64,000 nucleotides of DNA from Bacteroidales bacterium (GTDB lineage: Bacteria; Bacteroidota; Bacteroidia; Bacteroidales; Bacteroidaceae): NCBI GenBank assembly GCA_012517855.1, contig JAAYUD010000096.1:20699-84698 (forward strand), given 5' to 3'. The notes below the pieces were generated by a model. The model was not told the DNA's origin and did no database searches. It saw only the letters and a list, made by a program, of their open reading frames with translations. Position numbers and translations under genes: made by a program. Below, piece by piece: positions 54,822 to 63,971 of the stretch (its first letter is position 1; every line of letters begins with the position of its first letter).

Positions 54822-56909
54822 TTATTTCATTCCGCGGTCTTCCAACAGAGGCGTTAATTCAGGCTCCGAACCCCTGAAATTCTTATATAGTGTCATAGGA
54901 TCGTCACTGTCTCCACGCTCCAACATTTCATGACGGAAACGATCGGCCGTCTTCTTATCGAAAATACCGTTTTTGGCAAAAACTTCAAAAGCATCGCAGT
55001 CCAACACATTTGACCATATATAACTATAGTAACCGGCGTCATATCCTCCTACTATATGATTAAAATAAGTAGTAGAATAACGAGGATCTATCTCGGGAAT
55101 AAGTCCGATATTACTCATCACAGTTTTCTCAAAACGTTCTACATTATACCCATCCATCGTCTTCAGACTGTGTAAATTCATATCGAGCAAAGAAGCTGCA
55201 AGCAACTCGGTTGTAATAAAACCTTGATTGAACGTCTTTTGAGCCAATATTTTATTAATCAAACTATCGGGGATAACTTCACCCGTTTTATAATGGCGGG
55301 CATACATTTTCAGTACCTGGGGAGAAAGTGCCCAATGTTCATTAAATTGAGAGAATAATTCAACGAAATCGCGAGATACATTTGTACCCGAAACACCAGC
55401 ATAATTGCACTTTGAAAGCATACCGTGGAGGGCATGCCCAAACTCATGAAACAAGGTTTCAACTTCGTCGGCAGTCAACAAGGAAGGCATATCACCCACC
55501 GGTTTAGTAAAACTTGCGACATTGCATACTATAGGACGAACACTTTTTTTCTCTTCCCTGTAATTGCTCATCCATGCTCCACCAGTTTTTCCGGCCCGTG
55601 GGAAATAATCCAAATAGAGAATAGCCAAATGAGTTCCATCAGCATCTTTCACTTCAAAAACATTAACATCTGGTTCATATACCGGCATGCCTTTGAGCGG
55701 AGTTATTGTAATACCATAAAGTTTGTGAGCACATTCGAAAGCACCATCACGCACATTCTCCAATTTGAAATAAGGCTTTATTTCTTCTTCATTCAAATTA
55801 TATTTTTCAGCACGTAGTTTATCAGTATAGTATGCCCAATCCCACGCTTCTAATTTCTGTCCCGAACCCTCTTTATCCATCATCTGCTGCAACTCTACAG
55901 CTTCCTTTTTCGCTTTATCTAAAGCATAAGGCCATACGCTCATCATCATTTTAGTTGCATTGGCCTCATTCTTTGCCATCGTCGGTTCAAGCGAATAATT
56001 GGCGTAACAGTCAAAACCAAACAATTTAGCCTTTTCTAATCGAAGAGACAATATTTTAGTTATAATCTGTTTGTTATCGAATTTATCTCCATGATTACAC
56101 CTATTAATATACGCCTTGTATACTTTCTCGCGCAATGAACGAATGGAAGAATACTGCAAGAAAGGAATGCGACTATCATTGGTTAATTTAACAAGCCACA
56201 TTCCAGGCTTACCAGCTTTTTTTGCTTCCTCGGCGGCACTTCTACGATACCAATCAGGCAACCCCGCCAAATCGGTCTCCTTATCTATATATAAAGAAAA
56301 AACATTATTCTCGCCCAACACATTTTGTCTAAATTTGAGAGTTGTTTGAGACAATTCTTTATTTATTTCGCGCAAACGAGTTTGTTTTTCCGGAGAAAGA
56401 TTGGCACCCGACCGAACAAAGTTACGATAAATTTTATCCGTCAGTCTTTTTTGTTCAGTAGTCAGTTTGGCAGCATTCTCATTATCATGAACAATTTTCA
56501 CCAATCTAAAGAGCTTATGATTTAAATAGATATTGTCAGAATGTGCTGTCAACAGCGGATCTAGCTTAGAAGAAAGAGCCATTAATGCATCATTCGTATC
56601 GGCATCCAACATATTAGAATAGACGGGGGTAACGCGATTTAAAATCGGCGAGCTTTCATCAAGAGCCAATATTGTATTCTCGAATGTCGGTTTTTGCCTA
56701 TTGTTTACAATTCTATCAATCAATTTATTCTGCTCCGCTATACCTTTGTCAATGGCAGGCTCATAATCGGTCAGCTTTATCTTATCAAAAGGAGGAACGC
56801 CAAATTGAGTTTTGAATTCAGAGAAGAAAGGATTTGAGGCTTTCTGTGCAACACATGGATAAGTCATACTTACAAATAATAAAGTCGCTAATAATTTTAC
56901 GGTTTTCAT
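54822..56909 (-). CDS. M3 family metallopeptidase (peptidyl-dipeptidase Dcp-like)
   Basis: A 695-aa zinc peptidase with an N-terminal signal peptide (ending CVAQKA, about residue 22), so it acts in the periplasm. The M3 zinc motif is HEFGH in VETLFHEFGHALHGML (about residue 487-491), with the third ligand glutamate in the DFVELFSQFNEHW region. Length and layout are close to E. coli Dcp/oligopeptidase A; an export signal favours a secreted Dcp-type peptidase that trims oligopeptides. It is 20 bp after the EEP-family gene, as the last gene of a minus-strand group of four. Confidence 0.92.
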   Translation of the reverse strand: MKTVKLLATLLFVSMTYPCVAQKASNPFFSEFKTQFGVPPFDKIKLTDYEPAIDKGIAEQNKLIDRIVNNRQKPTFENTILALDESSPILNRVTPVYSNMLDADTNDALMALSSKLDPLLTAHSDNIYLNHKLFRLVKIVHDNENAAKLTTEQKRLTDKIYRNFVRSGANLSPEKQTRLREINKELSQTTLKFRQNVLGENNVFSLYIDKETDLAGLPDWYRRSAAEEAKKAGKPGMWLVKLTNDSRIPFLQYSSIRSLREKVYKAYINRCNHGDKFDNKQIITKILSLRLEKAKLFGFDCYANYSLEPTMAKNEANATKMMMSVWPYALDKAKKEAVELQQMMDKEGSGQKLEAWDWAYYTDKLRAEKYNLNEEEIKPYFKLENVRDGAFECAHKLYGITITPLKGMPVYEPDVNVFEVKDADGTHLAILYLDYFPRAGKTGGAWMSNYREEKKSVRPIVCNVASFTKPVGDMPSLLTADEVETLFHEFGHALHGMLSKCNYAGVSGTNVSRDFVELFSQFNEHWALSPQVLKMYARHYKTGEVIPDSLINKILAQKTFNQGFITTELLAASLLDMNLHSLKTMDGYNVERFEKTVMSNIGLIPEIDPRYSTTYFNHIVGGYDAGYYSYIWSNVLDCDAFEVFAKNGIFDKKTADRFRHEMLERGDSDDPMTLYKNFRGSEPELTPLLEDRGMK

Positions 56910-56929
56910 GGATATAAATTATGATTAGG

Positions 56930-58033
56930 TTAAATAGATGATTTATAGGTTATATAGCACCATATCGGATAATGATCCGAAGACTTGATAGACCGATCTA
57001 CAGTACAATTATAACTTTGCAAATTCTTACTTATAAGGATATTGTCTATTCTGAAGAAGAACTTATTGCGATTGAACGAAACTCCCAATCCCCAACCGGA
57101 TTGAGTAAAAGCATCCTTAAGATTGCGCGTAAGAATCTGATGAGCATACGAGAGCGGACTATCATTGAAATCTCCACATACAATAATACTCTTATGGGGA
57201 GACTGAGCAATCGTCTGAGCAATAACGCGAGCTTGTTTAGCTCGCAACACAGATGCGTCGGCAAACTTATGCAACAAAGAACGATTCTGGGAACGAACAT
57301 TTCCTGTTTTGAACGAATTCAGAAAGCCTTCATATTTTTCCCTATCTTTCAAGGTCAGTTTATTAGATTCCAAATGATTATTGACAAGAGTAACCGTATC
57401 TCCGTTAACCGCCAGTTCATAGCAAACAGAACCATTGTAACTACTTTGATAAGAGATTCTCCGAGCCGACAATACAGGAAAACGAGAAAATAATGCCAGC
57501 TTATTTCCACTATTTTTATCCCCTACTACAGTGACATCTTTATAAGGATAGCTTTTCATCATTTCTTGGATATATACTTCATTGACATATTTGCCAGTAG
57601 AATGAGAAGTACCATATTCCTGCAAACAAATAATATCCGCATTACTTCTTGCCAAATATTGCAAAATAGAGTTTTCCCCATTTACTTTCTCCATATTATT
57701 AAAAGACATTACATTATAGGACAAGAGTTTTATTCTTGCAGAAGGAACGTCTTTTGAATGCAAATTCATTGGGAAATAGGTTCTAATTTGAGGTATGCCT
57801 ATCAGTAAGGCAGCAAGAGATACAAATCCAAATTTATAATGAAATATAATCCAAAAGAAAACAAAACATATATTAGCCACCAATAGAACCGGAAACACAA
57901 GCCCTGCACAAGAAAGCATTGGATATTTCTCTGGCGATATATAAGGCGAATAAGCAGACAACAAGAAAACTAATGCTGCCAACAGATTGACAAGCAGAAT
58001 AACAAAAGCCAATATGGAACGAATATGAGCCAT
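56930..58033 (-). CDS. Membrane-anchored endonuclease/exonuclease/phosphatase-family protein
   Basis: A 367-aa protein with three hydrophobic helices in the first 95 residues and a catalytic domain from about 100 to 367. The EEP fold signatures are present: LLSYNVMSFNN, ADIICLQEYG (catalytic glutamate), VVGDKNSGNKLALFSRFP, IIVCGDFNDSPLSY and IKSSDHYPIW (terminal Asp-His). This layout is common in Bacteroidetes; family members cut nucleic acids, phosphoinositides or sphingomyelin-like lipids, and the anchored form suggests an envelope substrate. It lies 5 bp after the rhomboid gene and 20 bp before the M3 peptidase gene. Confidence 0.9.
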   Translation of the reverse strand: MAHIRSILAFVILLVNLLAALVFLLSAYSPYISPEKYPMLSCAGLVFPVLLVANICFVFFWIIFHYKFGFVSLAALLIGIPQIRTYFPMNLHSKDVPSARIKLLSYNVMSFNNMEKVNGENSILQYLARSNADIICLQEYGTSHSTGKYVNEVYIQEMMKSYPYKDVTVVGDKNSGNKLALFSRFPVLSARRISYQSSYNGSVCYELAVNGDTVTLVNNHLESNKLTLKDREKYEGFLNSFKTGNVRSQNRSLLHKFADASVLRAKQARVIAQTIAQSPHKSIIVCGDFNDSPLSYAHQILTRNLKDAFTQSGWGLGVSFNRNKFFFRIDNILISKNLQSYNCTVDRSIKSSDHYPIWCYITYKSSI

Positions 58034-58038
58034 TACTT

Positions 58039-58941
58039 TTATTTTTTACTTGCGTCAAACAGACGTTTTTTCTCTTCAGAAGAAAGACTGCCATATCCCG
58101 ATTTCTTTAATTTATCGAGTATACGGTCTATCTCTTCATCTTTTTTCTTTTTACGCTGATTATACTCAAAGTCACTTTCACGGCGCACACTGTCATAATA
58201 ATGGACCTGCATTTTAGGTTTGCGGTGCCAAGTATGATATCGAAACAATCTGAAAAAGAAATCCAATATTTTGTTAATCCATCGAGTCAAGTCTATGCCC
58301 TTATTTAATAATACGGCAAAAAGCAAACCGGCCAAAGCTCCGCCCAAATGAGCGATATGCCCTCCCGCATTGGAAGACGTGATAAACATCAAATCTACCA
58401 CAACTACAAACAGAGCCAGATATTTCAGACTGACATTACCGACTAAAAACAATTGAACTCGATAATTAGGTTCCCTATAAGCTACAGCAATGATAATAGC
58501 AAGTATTGAAGCCGATGCTCCTACCACAACAGACGACTCTAAAGCCGGCAGAAAATAAGGGAAGACATTGTAACACAACATAAACAAAGCACCGCCGACA
58601 ATTCCACCCAGCAGATACAGTCCCCTCAAGTGCTTGGAAGAAAAAAACATCAGAAAGATTTCGCCAAACCAATAAAGACAAAGCATATTGAATAATATAT
58701 GCCACACGCCGGCATGCATAAACATATAAGTTATCACTGACCATGGTTGCATCAAAAATCGACCGACTGAAGCCGGTAACGCAAGGAAAGAGAACGAAGC
58801 ATATTCTCCGAGACCGAATAATTTTAAGATAATTCCGACAAGAGCCGTCACAACGAAAATAGCCACATTAATATATATAAGCTGTATGACTACGTCTCCG
58901 TTGCGAAATTTTTCTCGCAAATCAGTAATGATAGTTCCCAT
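58039..58941 (-). CDS. Rhomboid family intramembrane serine protease with charged C-terminal tail
   Basis: A 300-aa protein with about six or seven helices. The catalytic serine is in GASAS (VVGASASILAI) and the histidine in IAHLGGALAGLLFA; the usual GxSG motif is GASA here, with Ala in place of the Gly after Ser. A rhomboid-typical HILFNMLCLYWFG segment is near residue 82. The last 80 residues are cytoplasmic and strongly charged (QRKKKKDEEIDRILDKLKKSGYGSLSSEEKKRLF), ending as in a small C-terminal domain common in Bacteroidetes rhomboids. It overlaps the next rhomboid gene by 20 bp. Substrates are unknown. Confidence 0.9.
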   Translation of the reverse strand: MGTIITDLREKFRNGDVVIQLIYINVAIFVVTALVGIILKLFGLGEYASFSFLALPASVGRFLMQPWSVITYMFMHAGVWHILFNMLCLYWFGEIFLMFFSSKHLRGLYLLGGIVGGALFMLCYNVFPYFLPALESSVVVGASASILAIIIAVAYREPNYRVQLFLVGNVSLKYLALFVVVVDLMFITSSNAGGHIAHLGGALAGLLFAVLLNKGIDLTRWINKILDFFFRLFRYHTWHRKPKMQVHYYDSVRRESDFEYNQRKKKKDEEIDRILDKLKKSGYGSLSSEEKKRLFDASKK

Positions 58942-59614
58942 TATTGTTTTTATTCTTATGCTTCCAATAAAGTATCAAAATCAATCCAAAGAGCATACCT
59001 CCCAAATGAGCAAAATGGGCAACATTGTCACCCGGATTATTTGATATGGCAGACCATAGTTCAATAACAACATATCCGACAACAAACCATTTCGCCTTAA
59101 TCGGAAAAGGTAGAGGAAAAATAAACATTTTGTCATTAGGATAAGTCATACCGAATGCCAGCAATATACCATAAACAGCACCCGAAGCTCCAACCGTAGT
59201 CATCATATTAAGATAAGCACCCATCGAAACAACACTGGCACCCATATTAACTCCAGCATATCCAGAAAGGACAGTTAAGTAATATATATACTGAACAGCT
59301 TCTTGAACTAATCCCGCTCCAATACCACAGATTATATAAAAACTCAGAAACTTTTTAGGGCCCCATGTCTGTTCCAAGATGCGTCCAAACATCCAAACGG
59401 CAAACATATTAAAGAATATATGAGTAAAACCGCCATGCATAAACATATAAGTCACTAGTTGAACTACATTAAAATCTTTGGCAAGAAAAAAGTGTAATCC
59501 CAAATAGGCAGACAAATCTATACCATAGTTTGTAGCTACTAAAGTGGCCATAAATACTATTACATTAATAATTATAATGTTCTTAGTAACCGGCGGAGTA
59601 GAAAATGCATTCAT
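58922..59614 (-). CDS. Rhomboid family intramembrane serine protease
   Basis: A 230-aa membrane protein with about six helices. The catalytic site is complete: serine in GASGAVYGILLAFG and histidine in FAHLGGMLFGLILI, plus the HGGFTHIFFNMFAVWMFG segment in helix 2. This is a standard short rhomboid without a cytoplasmic tail. It is the first gene of the minus-strand group and overlaps the second rhomboid gene by 20 bp. A minus-strand TATTTTTG at 59652-59645 is a -7 candidate. It is divergent from HU. Confidence 0.94.
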   Translation of the reverse strand: MNAFSTPPVTKNIIIINVIVFMATLVATNYGIDLSAYLGLHFFLAKDFNVVQLVTYMFMHGGFTHIFFNMFAVWMFGRILEQTWGPKKFLSFYIICGIGAGLVQEAVQYIYYLTVLSGYAGVNMGASVVSMGAYLNMMTTVGASGAVYGILLAFGMTYPNDKMFIFPLPFPIKAKWFVVGYVVIELWSAISNNPGDNVAHFAHLGGMLFGLILILYWKHKNKNNNGNYHY

Positions 59615-59735
59615 ATAACACGAATAAAATAATTATTTTGACGGCAAAAATACAAAATAATATCGGTAAACTACGCCAATTCATAAGGCAGATTATTATT
59701 TTTCACTATTCAAATCGTTTTTTTCCGTGTATTTA

Positions 59736-59767
59736 TTTGTAAATTAAGAATTTGTTACTTATTTTTG
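59736..59767 (+). promoter_or_regulatory. Promoter of the HU gene
   Basis: TTTG (59736-59739), a 20-nt spacer and TATTTTTG (59760-59767) match the Bacteroides promoter form. The leader would be about 55 nt long. Confidence 0.75.
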
Positions 59768-59828
59768 CCTATGCAATTAATAACAGGAAATTTGTTTAAT
59801 TTTAAATTCTAACCATTACATTTTTATC

Positions 59829-60101
59829 ATGAACAAAGCTGAACTAATTAATGCTATTGCTGCCCAATCGGGATTAAGCAAAGCCGATTCCAAGAAAGCA
59901 TTAGATGCTTTCATTTCTACTGTTACCAACACTCTAAAAGCTGAAAGCAAAGTAGTATTGGTAGGTTTTGGAACTTTCTGCGTGGGAAAGAGAGGAGCTA
60001 GAACAGGTATCAACCCCGCAACAAAAGCCCCCATTCAAATACCGGCTAAGAAAGTTGCTAAGTTCAAAGCAGGAGCTGAATTGACAAAAGCTGTAGAATA
60101 G
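59829..60101 (+). CDS. HU-family DNA-binding protein
   Basis: A 90-aa basic nucleoid protein that bends DNA. It begins MNKAELINAIAAQSGLSKAD, has the core VVLVGFGTFCVGKRGARTGINPAT with the DNA-binding beta-arm, and ends in the KFKAGAELTKAVE helix. Size and signatures are those of HU/IHF family proteins; this is a typical HU. It has its own promoter and is followed 69 bp later by a terminator hairpin, so it is probably a single-gene transcript. Confidence 0.97.
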   Translation: MNKAELINAIAAQSGLSKADSKKALDAFISTVTNTLKAESKVVLVGFGTFCVGKRGARTGINPATKAPIQIPAKKVAKFKAGAELTKAVE

Positions 60102-60131
60102 AAGCATCTTTCTTATCAACTTTTATGAAGT

Positions 60132-60207
60132 ATATACTTTGCCAAACAAATGCATATACTTTGAAAAACAAAGGTATATGCCCCCTAAAGGGAAAGCATA
60201 TACCTTT
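60132..60207 (+). terminator. HU terminator preceded by direct repeats
   Basis: AAAGGTATATGC (60170-60181) and GCATATACCTTT (60196-60207) form a 12-bp stem with a short inner CCC/GGG hairpin. Two direct copies of ATATACTTTG (60132-60141 and 60154-60163, 22-nt spacing) precede it and resemble parts of the stem. Confidence 0.75.
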
Positions 60208-60443
60208 TATCTTCTCAAACTCTAGCCCATCTATACATCTAAGCCATATTATAATAACCTATCTGTCCTACTACAATTGCTCGCTCTCCATCAACACATT
60301 TTTGCGGCAGTAGGTATGACAGACACAAAGCCTCTAAGCTTTTTTACAAAAAGACAGTCATCTCATCTCCTCTTTCTGCAGCTACAATATCAACTTTACC
60401 GTTCTATAATTTATCACTGCCATTCATTATTTTCAATCTTAGC

Positions 60444-60475
60444 TTTGCTTTTACGCCTTAAACATTGTAACTTTG
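60444..60475 (+). promoter_or_regulatory. Promoter of argS
   Basis: TTTG (60444-60447), a 20-nt spacer and TAACTTTG (60468-60475) match the Bacteroides consensus. The transcript should begin near 60482, leaving a leader of about 14 nt before the ATG at 60496. This fixes the start of argS. Confidence 0.85.
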
Positions 60476-60495
60476 CACCCCAAAACAGTTTGATT

Positions 60496-62292
60496 ATGAA
60501 GATAGAAGATAAATTGATTCCATCAGTCATTGGAGCACTCAAAGCTCTCTATGGAGAAGATATTTCGGCAGAAAAGATACAGTTACAAAAAACGAGAAAA
60601 GAGTTCAAAGGACACCTTTCATTGGTTGTTTTTCCTTTCTTGCGCATGTCAAAGAAAGGACCGGAACAAACAGCGACCGAAATTGGTGAATATTTGAGAT
60701 CCAACGATCCAGACATTGAAGACTTCAGTGTTATCAAAGGTTTCTTAAATCTTATCATTGCTTCATCGGCATGGATCAACTTATTGAACGACATTCATTT
60801 AGAGCATCAGTATGGTATTACTGAACCGACCGACAAATCGCCTCTTGTAATGATTGAATTCTCGTCTCCCAATACTAACAAGCCTCTCCATTTGGGACAC
60901 ATGAGAAATAATCTACTGGGCAATGCGCTTACAAACATCATAAAAGCCAACGGAAATAAAGTAGTAAAGACAAACATCGTCAACGACCGTGGTATTCATA
61001 TCTGCAAATCAATGTTGGCATGGAAACTTTATGGTAATGGAGAAACACCAGAGTCATCAGGAAAGAAGGGCGATCATTTGGTAGGCGACTATTATGTTGC
61101 TTTCGACCAACACTACAAAGCTGAAGTCAAACAGCTGATGACTGAAAAAGGCATGACACAAGAAGAAGCCGAGGCAGCCTCTCCGCTGATGCAAGAAGCT
61201 CATCACATGTTAGTAAAATGGGAAGCCGGCGATCCTGAGGTACGAGCACTTTGGGAGAAAATGAACGAATGGGTCTATGCAGGCTTCGATGAGACTTATC
61301 GCAAAATGGGTATTTCGTTCGACAAAATATATTACGAATCGAATACTTATCTGGAAGGTAAAAACAAGGTGCTCGAAGGACTGAGCAAAGGACTGTTTTT
61401 TAAGAAAGAAGATGGCTCGGTATGGGCAGATCTTACCGATAAAGGACTCGACCAGAAGTTACTACTTCGCAAAGATGGTACATCAGTGTATATGACTCAA
61501 GACATTGGTACAGCAGAGCAGCGCTTCAAAGACTATCCTATCAACAAAATGATATACGTGGTAGGTAACGAACAGAACTATCATTTCCAAGTTCTTTCCA
61601 TTTTGCTTGACAAACTGGGATTCGAATGGGGCAAAGATCTAGTGCATTTCTCATACGGTATGGTAGAGCTTCCCGAAGGGAAAATGAAATCCCGCGAAGG
61701 AACCGTAGTAGATGCCGACGACTTGGTGGCAGAAATGATTAACACAGCCAAAGAGACATCACAAGAGTTAGGAAAATTGGACGGTCTATCGCCAAGCGAA
61801 GCAGACGACATCGTACGTATCGTAGGACTGGGAGCTTTAAAATATTTTATTCTTAAAGTAGACGCCCGAAAGAATATGACTTTCAACCCGAAAGAATCTA
61901 TTGATTTCAACGGCAACACCGGGCCTTTCATTCAATACACATATGCACGTATCCGCTCTGTACTACGAAAAGCAGAAGAAATGGATATCACACTTCCGAC
62001 TGAGCTGCCAAACGATCTGCAACTTTCCGAGAAAGAAGAGAGTCTCATTCAAATGCTTGCCGATTTTGCCATAACCGTTCGCCAAGCCGGTACAGATTAC
62101 AGCCCTTCGACAATAGCCAATTATATCTACGACTTGGTAAAAGAATATAATCAATTCTATCACGACTACAGTATTTTACACGAGAAAGACGAAGATACTC
62201 GCATCTTCCGTATCGTCCTTTCGGCCAATATTGCTAAGGTTGTCAAGTTGGGCATGGGACTACTAGGCATCGAAGTACCGGAAAGGATGTAA
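60496..62292 (+). CDS. argS: Arginyl-tRNA synthetase
   Basis: A 598-aa class I synthetase. The start at 60496 (MKIEDKLIPSVIGAL) agrees with the promoter; the frame extends 73 codons upstream without conservation. Order: N-terminal Add1 domain (about 1-110), HIGH-type motif SSPNTNKPLHLGHMRNN (about 125-140), the KMSKS equivalent EGKMKSREGT (about 393-402), and a C-terminal DALR anticodon-binding domain ending MGLLGIEVPERM. The enzyme charges tRNA-Arg, of which one gene lies 9 kb to the left. miaB follows by 34 bp. Confidence 0.97.
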   Translation: MKIEDKLIPSVIGALKALYGEDISAEKIQLQKTRKEFKGHLSLVVFPFLRMSKKGPEQTATEIGEYLRSNDPDIEDFSVIKGFLNLIIASSAWINLLNDIHLEHQYGITEPTDKSPLVMIEFSSPNTNKPLHLGHMRNNLLGNALTNIIKANGNKVVKTNIVNDRGIHICKSMLAWKLYGNGETPESSGKKGDHLVGDYYVAFDQHYKAEVKQLMTEKGMTQEEAEAASPLMQEAHHMLVKWEAGDPEVRALWEKMNEWVYAGFDETYRKMGISFDKIYYESNTYLEGKNKVLEGLSKGLFFKKEDGSVWADLTDKGLDQKLLLRKDGTSVYMTQDIGTAEQRFKDYPINKMIYVVGNEQNYHFQVLSILLDKLGFEWGKDLVHFSYGMVELPEGKMKSREGTVVDADDLVAEMINTAKETSQELGKLDGLSPSEADDIVRIVGLGALKYFILKVDARKNMTFNPKESIDFNGNTGPFIQYTYARIRSVLRKAEEMDITLPTELPNDLQLSEKEESLIQMLADFAITVRQAGTDYSPSTIANYIYDLVKEYNQFYHDYSILHEKDEDTRIFRIVLSANIAKVVKLGMGLLGIEVPERM

Positions 62293-62326
62293 ACAAGAGA
62301 TTTACACTAAACATTAATAAATAAAC

Positions 62327-63694
62327 ATGATTAACGAAAAAACGGGAACGGACTTTAAATCCGCAACCGCCAACGAAGAGAAAAAACTCTTCATCGAAAC
62401 CTATGGCTGCCAAATGAATGTGGCAGACAGTGAGGTTGTTGCTTCAGTAATGAAAATGGCAGGCTATGATTTGACCGACTCGCTCGACAATGCCGATGCT
62501 GTTTTCCTAAATACATGCTCGGTAAGAGAAAATGCCGAACACAAGATTTACAATCGACTGGAAGCACTACGTGCTTTGCAGAAAAAGAGAAAGCTCATTA
62601 TTGGAGTTCTCGGCTGCATGGCAGAACATGTAAAAGATGATTTAATAGAAAATCATCACGTCGACTTAGTAGCAGGGCCGGACGCATACCTCACGCTACC
62701 CGGACTGATAGCGTCTGTCGAAGCAGGAGAAAAAGCGATCAACATCGAACTGTCTACCACAGAGACATACCGAGATGTCATCCCGTCGCATATCTGTGGC
62801 AACCACATTTCGAGCTTTGTCTCCATTATGAGAGGCTGCAACAATTTCTGCACCTATTGCATCGTGCCTTACACCAGAGGGCGAGAAAGAAGTCGGGATA
62901 TAGAAAGCATCCTCAACGAAGTAAAAGATCTGGAAGCTAAGGGATACAAAGAAATCACCCTTTTGGGGCAGAATGTAAATTCTTACCATTTTGAACGCAA
63001 AGACGGTTCGGTTGTTTCTTTCCCTATGCTGCTACAAACTGTTGCTCTTGCAGTACCTGATGTACGAATCAGATTCACCACTTCTCACCCTAAAGATATG
63101 AGCGATGAAACACTTCATGTCATTGCCGACGTGCCGAATGTCTGCAAACATATCCATCTTCCGGTACAAAGCGGTAGCTCGCGCATATTGAAAGCTATGA
63201 ACAGAAAATATACCCGAGAATGGTATCTTGACAGAGTAGCGACCATCCGCAAGATTATTCCTGACTGCGGACTGAGCACTGATATTTTCTGTGGTTTCTG
63301 CGGTGAGACGGAAGACGACCATCGTCAATCTCTTTCATTAATGATGGAGTGCGCCTACGACTCGGCCTTCATGTTCAAATATTCCGAACGCTCCGGTACT
63401 TATGCCTCAAAGAATCTGCCCGATGATGTTCCGGAAGAGACAAAGATTGCTCGACTAAACGAAATTATCCAGCTGCAAAACCAACTTTCTGCAGAGTCCA
63501 ATGCACGTTGCATAGGCAAAACGTTCGAGGTTCTTGTCGAAGGAGTGTCAAAGCGTTCACGGGAACAACTCTTTGGGCGCACAGAACAAAACCGAGTTGT
63601 TGTTTTTGACAAAGGAAGTCACCATATTGGTGATTTCTTGCATGTTCGTATCACAACAACCACTTCGGCAACCCTTATTGGCGAAGAAGTTTAA
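62327..63694 (+). CDS. miaB: tRNA-2-methylthio-N6-dimethylallyladenosine synthase
   Basis: A 455-aa radical-SAM methylthiotransferase that modifies A37 of tRNAs reading UNN codons. N-terminal MTTase domain: FIETYGCQMNVADSEVV and LNTCSVRENAE and GVLGCMAEH supply the cysteines of one cluster. The radical SAM domain has MRGCNNFCTYCIVPYTRGRERSR with the CxxxCxxC triad, and a C-terminal TRAM domain ends the protein (about 395-455). It is cytoplasmic. It follows argS by 34 bp and is followed after 30 bp by a terminator. Confidence 0.97.
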   Translation: MINEKTGTDFKSATANEEKKLFIETYGCQMNVADSEVVASVMKMAGYDLTDSLDNADAVFLNTCSVRENAEHKIYNRLEALRALQKKRKLIIGVLGCMAEHVKDDLIENHHVDLVAGPDAYLTLPGLIASVEAGEKAINIELSTTETYRDVIPSHICGNHISSFVSIMRGCNNFCTYCIVPYTRGRERSRDIESILNEVKDLEAKGYKEITLLGQNVNSYHFERKDGSVVSFPMLLQTVALAVPDVRIRFTTSHPKDMSDETLHVIADVPNVCKHIHLPVQSGSSRILKAMNRKYTREWYLDRVATIRKIIPDCGLSTDIFCGFCGETEDDHRQSLSLMMECAYDSAFMFKYSERSGTYASKNLPDDVPEETKIARLNEIIQLQNQLSAESNARCIGKTFEVLVEGVSKRSREQLFGRTEQNRVVVFDKGSHHIGDFLHVRITTTTSATLIGEEV

Positions 63695-63724
63695 AGGGAA
63701 TTCATTACCTCATATACACTTATA

Positions 63725-63751
63725 AAGACGCCCCCTTTCTGGAAGCGTCTT
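63725..63751 (+). terminator. Terminator of miaB
   Basis: AAGACGC (63725-63731) and GCGTCTT (63745-63751) form a 7-bp stem, followed by ATGTTTTAG. The stem starts 30 bp after the miaB stop. Confidence 0.75.
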
Positions 63752-63894
63752 ATGTTTTAGTAAATTCTTTGATTGCTTTTACATCCGCGACAGAGATATA
63801 TACGCCTACCTTATTATCACTACAAACGACTAATAAATAACATATTACGGATTAAAAGAACCTCTAACCTGAATAATTCACGGTCAACAAAAAA

Positions 63895-63971
63895 AGGAAG
63901 CTATCCTTTGCCATGTCGGCAAAAAGCAGTAATTTTAAAGTGTTAATAATCAAATTACAGAATAGCTTCCT
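63895..63971. repeat. 10-bp inverted repeat at the right edge
   Basis: AGGAAGCTAT (63895-63904) and ATAGCTTCCT (63962-63971) are exact reverse complements, 57 nt apart, directly before an ATG. Within lies a smaller hairpin TTTGCC/GGCAAA (63907-63923). Confidence 0.6.

Larger units (their letters stand above)
60102..60495. other. 394-bp interval between HU and argS
   Basis: Holds the direct repeats and terminator at 60132-60207 and the argS promoter at 60444-60475. Between these (60208-60440) I see no gene or structure; the frame that runs into argS here has no family resemblance. Confidence 0.6.

Noticed and set aside
60277..60495. 73-codon N-terminal extension of argS
   Set aside because: A good promoter at 60444-60475 lies inside it and ArgS normally starts at the MKIEDK region.
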